Shown here: piece by piece, positions 1 through 7,613 of the stretch | How positions within the stretch are numbered: position 1 is the first letter of the stretch | Layout: each line of letters begins with the position of its first letter | NCBI GenBank assembly: GCA_000806115.1 | Contig: JWKQ01000002.1 | Coordinates: 178,497 to 242,496, forward strand | DNA length: 64,000 nt | Direction of reading: 5' to 3' | DNA from: an archaeon GW2011_AR5 | Lineage (GTDB): Archaea > Aenigmatarchaeota > Aenigmatarchaeia > GW2011-AR5 | The notes under the pieces: generated by a model | The model's input: the letters and a program-made list of their open reading frames with translations, nothing else | Told to the model about the DNA's origin: nothing | Databases searched by the model: none | Program-made: the position numbers and the translations under genes

Positions 1-1068
1 CTGCGGGTGCTTCGCAGAAAGCTGCACAGACGGCTCCGTGAAAGGGTAATAGTCCGGCATAAATTTTATTTTCTCCGTCCCGGCGAACTCAATCGCGAAT
101 TCTTTCAGCAGCCCGAGAAGGGCGCGGAAATTAAGCGATTCGTCAATGACAATCCCTTCAGTCTGGTTGAATTCACTTCCATGAGTCGCGTCTATTACAT
201 CGGGCCTGTAGCAGCGCAGTATGGCAAAATACTTCCCCGGAATGTCGGGTTTGTTTGCCATTGTCCGGGCTGACACCGCGGTTCCATGTGCCCTTGGCAT
301 CAACTGGGCAGCTTTCCTGGGATCCCATTTATACTGCCAACCGGTGCTGCCGGTATTCCCGCCGTTTTCATGGGCAGCCTTGACGCGCTCAACTATCGAC
401 TTTTCGGGAAGTGACCCTTCTTTCGTGCTCTTCAGCGAGTATGTCTGCGTCCAGTCGCGGCTTGGATGGTTCTGCGGCTGAAACAGGGCGTCGAAATTCC
501 AGAACTCAGTTTCGATGGTGGGACCTGTCATTTCCTGGAAGCCCATTTCTACAAGCTTGCGCCTCGCTTCCTGCAGGAACCTGTTGTACGGCTGGCGCTT
601 GCCTATGTGCAGCGTCTTTCCGGCAGCCTCTACGTTATAAGGTTTAAGTCTTGTTTTCTTCCACACTCCGGTTTTTATTATGTCCGTGTTCAGGTTGATT
701 ATTTCCTTTCCCGCAAAGCGCTCGGCCCGTTCCACAATACCTTCGCCTTTTTTCTCCGCCAGTTTTCTCTGGATTAGGATTTGAAGTACGTCTTCCGGCA
801 GTTCCTTTCCAGCCGCAAGATCCTTCATAGATTCTGTCTGCTCATCTATTCCCCTGATTTTGTCCTCAATGAGAATAAGGTTGCCGTGGGACACCTCGAT
901 GCATTTGTACTTCTTGCACCATTGGAGCGCAATAGAGAACTCGTTTCCCAGGACACCGCTCGCGTCTTTCATGCTGATGCCGTTCCTCTCCTTTATGAGC
1001 TCTATAAGCCTCTTCTCCGGCAAGCCGTGTTTGAGATAACGCTTTCCCTCGCCTGTTAATTCGTACAT
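1..1068 (-). CDS. pheS: Phenylalanyl-tRNA synthetase alpha subunit (partial)
   Basis: Charges tRNA-Phe as the alpha part of the PheST complex. The minus strand is open from an ATG at 1068 to the window edge (356 codons, C-terminus missing). The first ~90 residues form the archaeal/eukaryotic helical N-terminal region. After residue ~200 comes the class II catalytic core, with the family motifs FWNFDALFQPQNHPSRD (motif 2 region), then HGSEFNQTEG and FTEPS. It runs away from the small gene pair at 1110-1738. The product is clear; only the 3' end is unseen. Confidence 0.95.
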   Translation of the reverse strand, partial: MYELTGEGKRYLKHGLPEKRLIELIKERNGISMKDASGVLGNEFSIALQWCKKYKCIEVSHGNLILIEDKIRGIDEQTESMKDLAAGKELPEDVLQILIQRKLAEKKGEGIVERAERFAGKEIINLNTDIIKTGVWKKTRLKPYNVEAAGKTLHIGKRQPYNRFLQEARRKLVEMGFQEMTGPTIETEFWNFDALFQPQNHPSRDWTQTYSLKSTKEGSLPEKSIVERVKAAHENGGNTGSTGWQYKWDPRKAAQLMPRAHGTAVSARTMANKPDIPGKYFAILRCYRPDVIDATHGSEFNQTEGIVIDESLNFRALLGLLKEFAIEFAGTEKIKFMPDYYPFTEPSVQLSAKHPQ

Positions 1069-1109
1069 GTTAATCACTTGGCTGGCAGCTTATTAATCCG
1101 TTTTTTATT

Positions 1110-1337
1110 TCACGAAAAGAACCATTTATCACTGCCGTAATTCCTCTTTTTCTCGCGTTTATACCAGACGCTCACGGCTCTGCCGTCTCCCGTCACATAT
1201 GTGCGGGCGGACCCGTGAAGCAGAAGCTCGCTTTTTGCCCTTTCAACATATTCCAGGAGGTCATTGGGACAGTCATGAATGCCGTATCTTGTAGTCGAGC
1301 CATTTTCCCTTATGCTAATCCTCAATCTCGAGTCCAT
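1110..1337 (-). CDS. Small protein of unknown function (75 aa)
   Basis: I do not recognise this family. The 75-residue product is mixed charged with several predicted strands (SRLRISIREN, ARTYVTGDG, AVSVWYK) and a basic, aromatic C-terminus. Its start overlaps the end of the upstream winged-helix gene by 16 bases, so the two are probably translationally coupled and may work together. It has no signal peptide or membrane segment. Confidence 0.6.
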   Translation of the reverse strand: MDSRLRISIRENGSTTRYGIHDCPNDLLEYVERAKSELLLHGSARTYVTGDGRAVSVWYKREKKRNYGSDKWFFS

Positions 1338-1738
1338 TCAAACCCCTCCAACAAAGTTCTAGCCAAATATGTAAGCCTAATATGTCCATTGCTCTCTACA
1401 AGTCCGCATCTTTTCAACACTCTTATGGAGTTCCATATGGCAGATTCTGAACAGTTCAGTTCGGAAGAAACTGAGCGGACCATGCCGGAGATATTTTCAA
1501 GCTTTGATAGAGAAAGCCGCCTGAGTATGTGTCTCTGTTTTTGTGTCAGTCTTTCCTGGGCGATTTTTCGTGCAAGAATCAGATAGCTATAGCGATAATC
1601 TCTATAGCCTGCTTGAATTGGTACGGCATCGCCATCACTTCCATTTGCTTGGATAAAGAGCTTTTTAAAACTATTCTGCAGGAAATGTTGGAGTTGAAAT
1701 TGTTTTTTATAGCTGACCAACTTAATATTCAAGATCAC
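1322..1738 (-). CDS. Winged-helix DNA-binding protein
   Basis: Residues ~60-130 form a helix-turn-helix unit (ISGMVRSVSSELNCSESAIW followed by VLKRCGLVESNGHIRLTYLA), a typical winged helix read-head. The N-terminal ~35 residues are encoded partly by the two-hairpin repeat at 1715-1802. No internal ATG or GTG in frame is available, so the start is uncertain: either the repeat supplies the start or translation begins at a TTG. It is divergent from glyS and coupled to the 75-aa gene, and probably acts as a local regulator. Confidence 0.65.
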   Translation of the reverse strand: MILNIKLVSYKKQFQLQHFLQNSFKKLFIQANGSDGDAVPIQAGYRDYRYSYLILARKIAQERLTQKQRHILRRLSLSKLENISGMVRSVSSELNCSESAIWNSIRVLKRCGLVESNGHIRLTYLARTLLEGFEWTRD

Positions 1739-1802
1739 AAGTTGGTCGCATATAGTGAATCAAGTTGTAATAATATCCGAATTCTTTACTTGTTTCACTA
1801 TA
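1715..1802 (-). repeat. Two-hairpin dispersed element, copy 1
   Basis: Read on the minus strand: a hairpin with arms TATAGTGAAACAAG and CTTGATTCACTATA (one mismatch), then a second hairpin GACCAACTT/AAGTTGGTC, then AGCTATAA. The second stem closely matches that of the copy at 48160-48256 (GACCAGCTT/AAGCTGGTC). It lies between the divergent winged-helix gene and glyS and overlaps the 5' end of the former. Confidence 0.75.
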
Positions 1803-1817
1803 AGTTGAAAGTTCAAG

Positions 1818-3326
1818 ATGGTTAATATGACTTCTAATTTTGAAAAAATAGAGGAAATAGCCCGGCGACGCGGTTTCTTTTGGATAGGGTCGGAAGTTTA
1901 CGGCGGATTGTCGGGTTTCTACGATTACGCGCATCTCGGCTCCCTTTTGAAAAGCAGATGGGAAAGCGAGTGGCGAAAATTTTTTCTGGGACTTGATGAC
2001 AACTTTTTCGAGATCCAGCCTGCAGAGATAATGCACGAAAGAGTTTGGCAGGCATCCGGACACGTCGAGTCTTTCGTGGACCCTGTTGTGAAATGCAGGA
2101 AATGCGGGAACGTAGAGAGGGCCGACAAGCTTCTGGAGGAACAGCTGAAGGAGAGCTTTGAGGGCATATCCATGGAAGAGCTTGCGAAGGTTATCAAGAA
2201 ACATAACATGAAATGTCCCAAATGCAAGGGGCAGCTTGAGGAGGTGGGCGTCCTCAACCTGATGTTCCCCATAACCATAGGAAATGATGTGCGTGCCTAC
2301 CTTCGCGGCGAGACCGCGCAGGCTGCCTATCTAAATTTCAGGCGCGAGTTCGAAACGCTTCGAAAGAGGCTTCCCCTCGGGCTTGCAATAATAGGCAAAG
2401 CTTTCAGGAACGAAATAAGCCCGCGCCAGCTTATTACCCGCATGCGCGAGTTCACGCAGGCGGAGCTCCAGATATTTTTCGACCCGGAAAAAATGGAAGA
2501 GCACCGGAAATTTGGCGAGGTTAAGGACTACAAAATTCTCGTGATGCCGGTAAAGAACAGGGAAAACAACCAAATAGACGAAGTTTCCTGCGAAGAGATG
2601 ACGAAGCATCTTCCGCGTTTCTACGTGTACCATATGGCAAAGGTTCAGCAGTTTTTCCTCGACGTACTTGGAATCCCAAGACATCTCTTTCGCTTCAAGG
2701 AACTTTCTGACGAGGAAAAGGCTTTCTACAACAAATACCACTGGGATATAGAGGTAAAACTTGAAAGCATAGGGGGATTTCTGGAGATAGGCGGCGTTCA
2801 CTATAGAACAGATCACGACCTTGGGGCGCACCAGAAAATTTCCAAGCAGGACATGTCTGTATTCGCTGATGGAAGAAAGTTCGTGCCTCACGTCCTCGAA
2901 CTAAGCTTCGGTGTTGACAGGAATATTTATGCCCAGCTGGAGTTGTGCTATAAGGAGGACAGAGAAAGGAGTTTTTTCAATTTTCCGCGCAGGCTGGCGC
3001 CGTTTGACTGCGGCTTGTTCCCTCTTGTAAATAAGGACGGGATTGACGGGAAAGCGGAAGAGCTGAAGGCTTTCATGAAGGACTGCGGATTCTCCGTCTT
3101 CTATGACGATTCAGGGAGCATAGGACGCCGCTACAGGCGTATGGACGAGATAGGGGTTCCCGCTTCCATTACCGTGGACCATAGGACGCTCGAAGACAGA
3201 ACAGTAACCATACGAGACAGGGATTCGATGAAGCAGATACGCATTCCCGTTGCAGACATGGCTGAAACCCTGAGGAAATTTATATCAGGGACGCCTATAG
3301 AAAGCCTTGGCACACCGGTAAAATAG
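1818..3326 (+). CDS. glyS: Glycyl-tRNA synthetase, archaeal dimeric type
   Basis: Class II enzyme that charges tRNA-Gly. The 502 aa product fits the archaeal/eukaryotic alpha2 family. Visible landmarks are GFFWIGSEVYGGLSGFYDYA near the N-terminus, a CRKCGN...CPKCKG zinc-ribbon insert at ~95-140, RGETAQ, FRNEISPR (motif 2), LELSFGVDRN (motif 3) and a C-terminal anticodon-binding domain with SIGRRYRRMDEIG. The start could be ATG 1818 or the ATG three codons later. The histone-fold gene follows after 43 bases on the same strand. Confidence 0.97.
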   Translation: MVNMTSNFEKIEEIARRRGFFWIGSEVYGGLSGFYDYAHLGSLLKSRWESEWRKFFLGLDDNFFEIQPAEIMHERVWQASGHVESFVDPVVKCRKCGNVERADKLLEEQLKESFEGISMEELAKVIKKHNMKCPKCKGQLEEVGVLNLMFPITIGNDVRAYLRGETAQAAYLNFRREFETLRKRLPLGLAIIGKAFRNEISPRQLITRMREFTQAELQIFFDPEKMEEHRKFGEVKDYKILVMPVKNRENNQIDEVSCEEMTKHLPRFYVYHMAKVQQFFLDVLGIPRHLFRFKELSDEEKAFYNKYHWDIEVKLESIGGFLEIGGVHYRTDHDLGAHQKISKQDMSVFADGRKFVPHVLELSFGVDRNIYAQLELCYKEDRERSFFNFPRRLAPFDCGLFPLVNKDGIDGKAEELKAFMKDCGFSVFYDDSGSIGRRYRRMDEIGVPASITVDHRTLEDRTVTIRDRDSMKQIRIPVADMAETLRKFISGTPIESLGTPVK

Positions 3327-3369
3327 ATTTAAACTGATATTTCGAATAAACTAATAGGAGGTAGAAAAA

Positions 3370-3552
3370 ATGGCAAAAGTCGAAATGCTTGTTGTTAAGA
3401 GCAAAGTTCGTGACTACGCGAAGAAAAAGAAGGTAAACCTTGGCGGAGATGCTGCAGAAGCCCTGAGCAAGGAAGTAATGCGCCTTGTTGACAGAGCAGT
3501 GGAGCGCGCAAAGGCGAACAGGCGCAGCACGGTGAAAGGAAGAGATATTTAA
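3370..3552 (+). CDS. Short histone-fold protein (DUF1931-like)
   Basis: The 60 aa basic protein with a strong AGGAGGT ribosome site has the pattern of the short archaeal histone-fold family: LVVKSKVRDYAKKK, a central long helix (AAEALSKEVMRLVDRAVERA), then KANRRSTVKGRDI ending exactly where that family usually ends. It is therefore not a truncated HMf-type histone. It is expected to bind DNA as a dimer. It converges with the CBS gene, 18 bases apart. Confidence 0.8.
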   Translation: MAKVEMLVVKSKVRDYAKKKKVNLGGDAAEALSKEVMRLVDRAVERAKANRRSTVKGRDI

Positions 3553-3570
3553 TTGGGATTTTTATTTTCT

Positions 3571-4701
3571 TTATCTTCCTTTTCTCATCATCCTTCTTCT
3601 TTTTGTGTCGGTTTTTACCTTGCTGGACTTGTGAACCACTTCTTTCTCCATGTCGCTGAAAACTTCCTGAAGGACGTCTATCGGTTTCCAGCCCCATGAA
3701 TGAGAGATAAAAAAACCTGTCGATGATTTGAAGCGCGCACGTATGGAATATTTTGCCTTCGGGCCCTGTTTGTGCATCTTGTCGACATGAACCGCAAGAT
3801 ATTCTATTCTAGGCGTTATCTTCGCCATCTTCTTTACGAAGTCCGTCACGGCTATGTCCATCCTCGCCTTGAATTCTATGCTTTCGTCCTGCATTCCGGT
3901 TATCTGCACATAGACACCTTTCTGCGGCGCCTGGACGAACAGTTCAAGTATGTCCTTGTGGGTGATTATCTTCACGCCGCCATCCTGCACAATAACCTCT
4001 TCGTTGGTTTTTAGCAGGTCAATTATGTCTCCTATCTTCTTGTTAGTCCCGGCAACCAGAGCCGGCCTCATTAGCGCAGTCACAGGCGTCTCTTCGAGCC
4101 CGACCTTTTCCCTTGCCGCCTTCTCCTGGGTACCGCCTCTTACTTCCATTGTTCCCCTACCCGTGAGGATCTTTATCATTTCGAGCGTACCGATTACGCC
4201 TTCAATCTTTTCGCCGTCGGTTATCGGGACGCGAGACACGTTCTTTTCAATGAACAGTTTTTTGACCTGTCCAAAATTGCCTCGCTTGTCGATGCACTCC
4301 GCGGCTCCGGCAATCTGGCTTGCAGAATTGTCAAGTCCTCTTATGAACTGCTTCGCCACCTTCATGATATCGGTTTCCGATATTATTCCAACGATTTTTC
4401 CCGCGTCAGTGACTGGCACTGCGCGCATGGCGCTCGTAAGCAGGAGCTGTGCCGCGCTTTCGACGTTTGCATTTACATCGATATTCGGGACGTTTGTGGC
4501 AAAATTTTCAACCTTGGCAGAGGAAGCGTCTATCCTTTGGGTGACTATTTTTCTCAGTTCGATTATGCCGTAAAGGTTCTCGCCGCTCATAACAGGAAGC
4601 TGATGTATCTTGTGACGTTCCATCTTTCCAAGTGCTTGGCTCACATGCTCGTCGGGCCTCACGGATATTATGTTTTTTGTCATGAGTTCTCTTACATTCA
4701 T
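3571..4701 (-). CDS. CBS-domain protein with basic C-terminal domain
   Basis: The 376 aa product starts with MNVRELMTKNIISVRPDEHV, the hallmark CBS start. Four CBS repeats fill residues ~1-270 (two Bateman modules, likely sensing adenylates). The last ~105 residues form a separate alpha/beta domain (IEYLAVHVDKMHKQGPKAKY) with a very basic tail (KTDTKRRRMMRKGR). The pattern weakly recalls the S30AE ribosome-hibernation fold, and CBS proteins that bind ribosomes are known in archaea. A ribosome-associated energy sensor is therefore possible, but this is inference. The stop lies next to endA's promoter side. Confidence 0.75.
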   Translation of the reverse strand: MNVRELMTKNIISVRPDEHVSQALGKMERHKIHQLPVMSGENLYGIIELRKIVTQRIDASSAKVENFATNVPNIDVNANVESAAQLLLTSAMRAVPVTDAGKIVGIISETDIMKVAKQFIRGLDNSASQIAGAAECIDKRGNFGQVKKLFIEKNVSRVPITDGEKIEGVIGTLEMIKILTGRGTMEVRGGTQEKAAREKVGLEETPVTALMRPALVAGTNKKIGDIIDLLKTNEEVIVQDGGVKIITHKDILELFVQAPQKGVYVQITGMQDESIEFKARMDIAVTDFVKKMAKITPRIEYLAVHVDKMHKQGPKAKYSIRARFKSSTGFFISHSWGWKPIDVLQEVFSDMEKEVVHKSSKVKTDTKRRRMMRKGR

Positions 4702-4709
4702 TCAATCAC

Positions 4710-5324
4710 CTACGGTTTGTGCCTTGTTATCTGATAAAATGTCACGTCGCTTTCATTGTCAACAACCGCCCATAGCATTCTTGCGCGTATATTGTGAGCA
4801 AGCCGCACGCTCCGCGAAAGTTCGGCAAAGGACATCGTGAAGTCCTCAGGAACCGAAAAAACTATCCATTTTGTGTGCTCCTTGGCGCTTTTTGGGCCTT
4901 TCTTAAGCTGTACCCCCCGTTCATATACGCGGAAATCGCACCCGAACTTGAAGCCTGTGCGCACGAGCAGCCCGCGCTCCCTCAAATCTTCATAAACGCG
5001 GTATTTATGCGGAAATCTTTTATCTATTGAACACGCATGGTCATAAAGTTCCTTAAATGTTAGGAGTTTTCCGAGCGAAGAGACCCTTATCCTCCCGCGC
5101 TTCAGAAGAAGTGTCGCTTCGACCATGGCAAGTTCAAGCCTTTCGCCGAGCTCCTTGCCGTAATATCCCGGCTCATAAACATGTTCGCGGTTTTCCGTTG
5201 CTATTACCTTGTCCTCGGCAAGGATAGTGTCAACCACTATCTTCACAGGTTCCGGCTCGATGTATTCGTTGCCGACATCTGCCTGTTCCATTGAATCTCC
5301 GGATTTTTTGTTCTTTTTTGACAT
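4710..5324 (-). CDS. endA: tRNA-splicing endonuclease, one-unit type, divergent active site
   Basis: Cuts BHB introns from pre-tRNA. Starting at the ATG at 5324 (MSKKNKK) the product has 204 aa: one N-terminal and one catalytic domain, as in homotetrameric or alpha/beta enzymes. Conserved parts are YRVYEDLRERGLLVRTG, KFGCDFRVYERG (catalytic Tyr present) and KEHTKWIVF (catalytic His present). At the third catalytic position the family has VRKK, but here the motif is IRARMLWAVVD, so the lysine appears to be Ala. It may be a structural subunit or a variant enzyme. The longer frame from 5384 is less likely. Confidence 0.9.
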   Translation of the reverse strand: MSKKNKKSGDSMEQADVGNEYIEPEPVKIVVDTILAEDKVIATENREHVYEPGYYGKELGERLELAMVEATLLLKRGRIRVSSLGKLLTFKELYDHACSIDKRFPHKYRVYEDLRERGLLVRTGFKFGCDFRVYERGVQLKKGPKSAKEHTKWIVFSVPEDFTMSFAELSRSVRLAHNIRARMLWAVVDNESDVTFYQITRHKP

Positions 5325-5432
5325 ATTATCGCCAGAAATAGACGTACCTAAAAGAAGGTAAGACGAATGCAGGATGCCCGGCATTCTTTGTCTACTCCGA
5401 AATTATAATCCTAGCGTATCTTTAAAAATCAG

Positions 5433-6005
5433 TCAGTAGTTTGATTCTCCGCTTGTGCAGTTTATTGTGTAATTGCCGTTGCATACTATGCTGCCGTTTG
5501 TGATGTTCCAGTTGCGTATTGCAGCCGATTGCACGTCTCCAAAACTGCAGCATATAGGTCTTACAGAGCTGCGCGCAAGCTGCTTGTACGATTGAATAGA
5601 GTTTTCATTTTCCGTTCTGCAGGAATTAAGCGACGCCGACAGGTTATTCCCTTCGTTCTCAAGCCTTACCCTCTCTTTATTGCAGTTATCCAGGGAGAGC
5701 CTGTTTGAAGCTAAGTTCGAGCCGCATGTGCTCAGACTGCTGTTCAATGAACCAAGGTTGCTTCTCATATTTTCCAGGACAGACTCGCATATATCTTTCT
5801 GCTCCTGCACTGCTGTTAGTTCAGCCTGAGTATTGTTCAGCTGCGTTTCAAGCGACTTGCTGTAAGTTGCATAGCCTGTCATTGTATTTCCGACAAAATA
5901 GAAAATTCCGGCGAAGAGAATTATGACAGCCGCTATCGCAAGATGCTTGCCTTTTTTACCGAATTGCAAGCCTTCGTTGCTCTGCGGGCTGTAATTGTAA
6001 CCCAT
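5433..6005 (-). CDS. Membrane-anchored coiled-coil protein
   Basis: The 190 aa product has a short cytoplasmic N-terminus, one transmembrane helix (LAIAAVIILFAGIFYFVGN, residues ~22-42), then ~80 residues of heptad-like coiled coil and a C-terminal part with three cysteines and several N-glycosylation sequons (NITNGS, NYTINCTS). The topology suggests an extracytoplasmic C-terminus. A TATA-like TTTATAAAA lies ~20 bases before the ATG. No family recognised. Confidence 0.7.
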   Translation of the reverse strand: MGYNYSPQSNEGLQFGKKGKHLAIAAVIILFAGIFYFVGNTMTGYATYSKSLETQLNNTQAELTAVQEQKDICESVLENMRSNLGSLNSSLSTCGSNLASNRLSLDNCNKERVRLENEGNNLSASLNSCRTENENSIQSYKQLARSSVRPICCSFGDVQSAAIRNWNITNGSIVCNGNYTINCTSGESNY

Positions 6006-6052
6006 AATAGCTATTTGCCTGTGTTTTATAAAAAGGTGCGTAATGCGGCGAA

Positions 6053-6259
6053 CTAAATGTACCAGAACCTCCGGTTTCCTATCTTTCGATGTTTTATTCT
6101 ACCTTCTTTTGAAAGTTGTTCGATATATTTTAAGCCAGTTTCATATCCCATCTTAAGCCTATCACAAATTTCAGAAGTCGACATAAAGGTGTATTCTTTC
6201 AAAATCTCTAGAATTTCTGTCTTATATTTTTCAGCATCAAAGCCTTTTTTTCTTGGCAT
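6053..6259 (-). CDS. Small winged-helix regulator (68 aa)
   Basis: The 68 aa basic protein consists of one winged helix: TFMSTSEICDRLKMGYETG (helix-turn-helix) followed by YIEQLSKEGRIKHRKIGNRR (recognition and wing). It is divergent from the broken homing endonuclease gene across a 53-base gap that holds a perfect inverted repeat around both TATA boxes, so it is a good candidate for an autoregulator of that module. Confidence 0.75.
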   Translation of the reverse strand: MPRKKGFDAEKYKTEILEILKEYTFMSTSEICDRLKMGYETGLKYIEQLSKEGRIKHRKIGNRRFWYI

Positions 6260-6280
6260 GTTATTTTATTGTATAACAAA

Positions 6281-6309
6281 TTTTATATAGTTTAAAACTC
6301 TATATAAAA
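6281..6309. promoter_or_regulatory. Inverted repeat covering divergent TATA boxes
   Basis: TTTTATATAG (6281-6290) and CTATATAAAA (6300-6309) form a perfect 10-bp inverted repeat with a 9-bp spacer. Each arm is TATA-like and sits ~20-25 bases from one of the two divergent start codons (6259 on minus, 6313 on plus), so it can be a two-way promoter and an operator. Confidence 0.6.
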
Positions 6310-6312
6310 GAT

Positions 6313-6937
6313 ATGAAATTAAACGAAAATATGGCAGAAATGGTTGGAATAATTATTGGAGATGGGTTTATTCATAGAGGCAAAAAGAGTTATTTTGGAT
6401 TCACCGGCAGCCCAAAAACAGATAAGGAGTACTATATTTTTTTGACAAATCTAATTTCTGATACATGTAATAAAACCATTAAGGTTAGAGAGACTTGGAG
6501 GACTTAGAATTGTTGTTTATTCTAGTGAGGCAACAAAATTTCTAACCGAGAATTTAGGGCTTGTACATGGGAAAAGTAAAACAGAAAATGTTGTTATTCC
6601 TGAAGTCATTGCATCGAATTGGAATTTAGTTAAATATACGATAAGGGGAATTATAGATACAGATGGCTCAGTTTTTCTTTCAGATAAGCCAGGAACCCCA
6701 AAATATCCTTCTATTGAAATAACTACATCTAGTCCGAAGTTAGCTAAACAAATAAGGAGTATTCTATTAACTAGAGGATTTAGGGTCGCAAAAATTTGGG
6801 GCTATAAATCAAAACTTAGTAAAAAGACTAGCTATAAAATACCTCTGAATGGAAAGAAAAACCTTGAAATGTGGGTAAAAGAAACAGGCTTTTCGAATCC
6901 TTACAAAATGAAAAGGGCTTTGTCTGCATTGAATTAA
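6313..6937 (+). pseudogene. LAGLIDADG homing endonuclease, frameshifted
   Basis: The first frame gives 64 residues with the first LAGLIDADG-type motif (MVGIIIGDGFIHR). At the GA-dinucleotide run near 6488-6493 the homology moves to another frame (RLGGLRIVVYSSEA...), which continues to a stop at 6935-6937 and carries the second motif (IRGIIDTDGSVFLSD). Loss of one GA unit explains the shift. The joined protein would be ~207 aa, a normal stand-alone two-motif enzyme. It ends one base before the tRNA-Phe gene, which holds four introns. Confidence 0.8.
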
Positions 6938-6938
6938 A

Positions 6939-7117
6939 TGGGAATGGTGGGAATTTCACCCACGGTCAATCTAAGACCGTCAGCTTTGAATTTGCGGGCT
7001 CACGAAGAACCTCCCACAACACTCCGTATTGAGAAAATCAATTTCCCAACTTCACGGTCTTCAGCCGTTTGAGCTACGTTTTTGCGTATGTGCTCTCCCA
7101 GATTGAGCTACATTCCC
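6939..7117 (-). tRNA. tRNA-Phe(GAA) with four introns
   Basis: Exons on the minus strand: 7117-7090, 7068-7052, 7021-7013, 6990-6985 and 6952-6939. Joined, they give a perfect 74-nt tRNA: acceptor GGGAATG/CATTCCC, D stem GCTC/GAGC, anticodon arm CACGG-CTGAAGA-CCGTG, variable loop ATGTT, T arm GTGGG-TTCAAAT-CCCAC, discriminator A. Introns are 21, 30, 22 and 32 nt, at about 27/28, 44/45, 53/54 and 59/60. Each has a 3-base bulge, 4-bp helix, 3-base bulge layout: GAGC/GCTC, CCGT/ACGG, TGTG/CGCA, TTCA/TGAA. None is at the usual 37/38 site. Confidence 0.9.
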
Positions 7118-7153
7118 TTTTTCTTAAAATCCTTTAATGAGGAAGTTTAAAAG

Positions 7154-7258
7154 CGCCCCGGCGCGGGCTCGAACCGCGGACCTCTTGGTTAACAGCCAAG
7201 CGCTCTACCTGTTCCTCTCTAACCCGACAATATCCGATTAGATCTGAGCTACCAGGGC
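7154..7258 (-). tRNA. tRNA-Asn(GTT) with D-loop intron
   Basis: Acceptor GCCCTGG/CCGGGGC, anticodon arm CTTGG-CTGTTAA-CCAAG (GTT at 7193-7191) and T arm CGCGG-TTCGAGC-CCGCG are canonical. Between the D-stem arms GCTC and GAGC the loop is ~30 nt too long. The extra part (about 7213-7243) contains a TCTAA/TTAGA hairpin, as expected for an intron. I could not fix the exact splice sites. No CCA is encoded. Confidence 0.9.
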
Positions 7259-7313
7259 ATTCTCAGATATACACTTTCACGGAATATTTAAAAGCTGTAA
7301 ATAACTTAATTCT

Positions 7314-7613
7314 ATGGTCTTATCCGGCTTGGATTTTGCCGTAATAATAGCATCGCTAACTTTTCTTTTTACTATACTTTCCAAAGTGATAGGATTTCCT
7401 GACCAAATAAGAAAAAACTTCAAAAAGAAATCTACTGAGGGACTCTCTACGATATTTATTGTAATTTCTGTAGTAAGCTATGCTCTATAGACAATTCATG
7501 GATTTATTCTTGGTGACTGGGTATTGATTTTTGGTCAGGGTCTTGGTATAATAGTCACAGGAATAATCTTATTCCAAATAATTTACTACAAAAATCGTAA
7601 AAAGAAAAGGTAA
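7314..7613 (+). pseudogene. SemiSWEET/PQ-loop-like membrane protein interrupted by TAG
   Basis: From ATG 7314 the frame encodes three transmembrane segments in SemiSWEET style: LDFAVIIASLTFLFTILSKV, the loop IGFPDQIRKNFKKKSTEGLS, then IFIVISVVSYAL. After a TAG at 7488-7490 it continues in frame (TIHGFILGDWVLIFGQGLGI...) to TAA at 7613, 99 codons in all. In the family this position is usually Trp (W..YG), so TAG looks like a one-base change from TGG. It is either a recent pseudogene, a readthrough gene or a sequencing error. Confidence 0.65.

Noticed and set aside
1-1060. Several plus-strand open frames
   Set aside because: They are antisense to the clear pheS reading frame and show no coding features.
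3370-3552. Histone truncated at its third helix
   Set aside because: The short family ending in a K-x-RD[LI] motif has this natural length.
7488-7490. TAG as pyrrolysine codon
   Set aside because: Other genes end normally and no pylTSBCD genes are visible; the family expects Trp here, so a TGG to TAG change is simpler.
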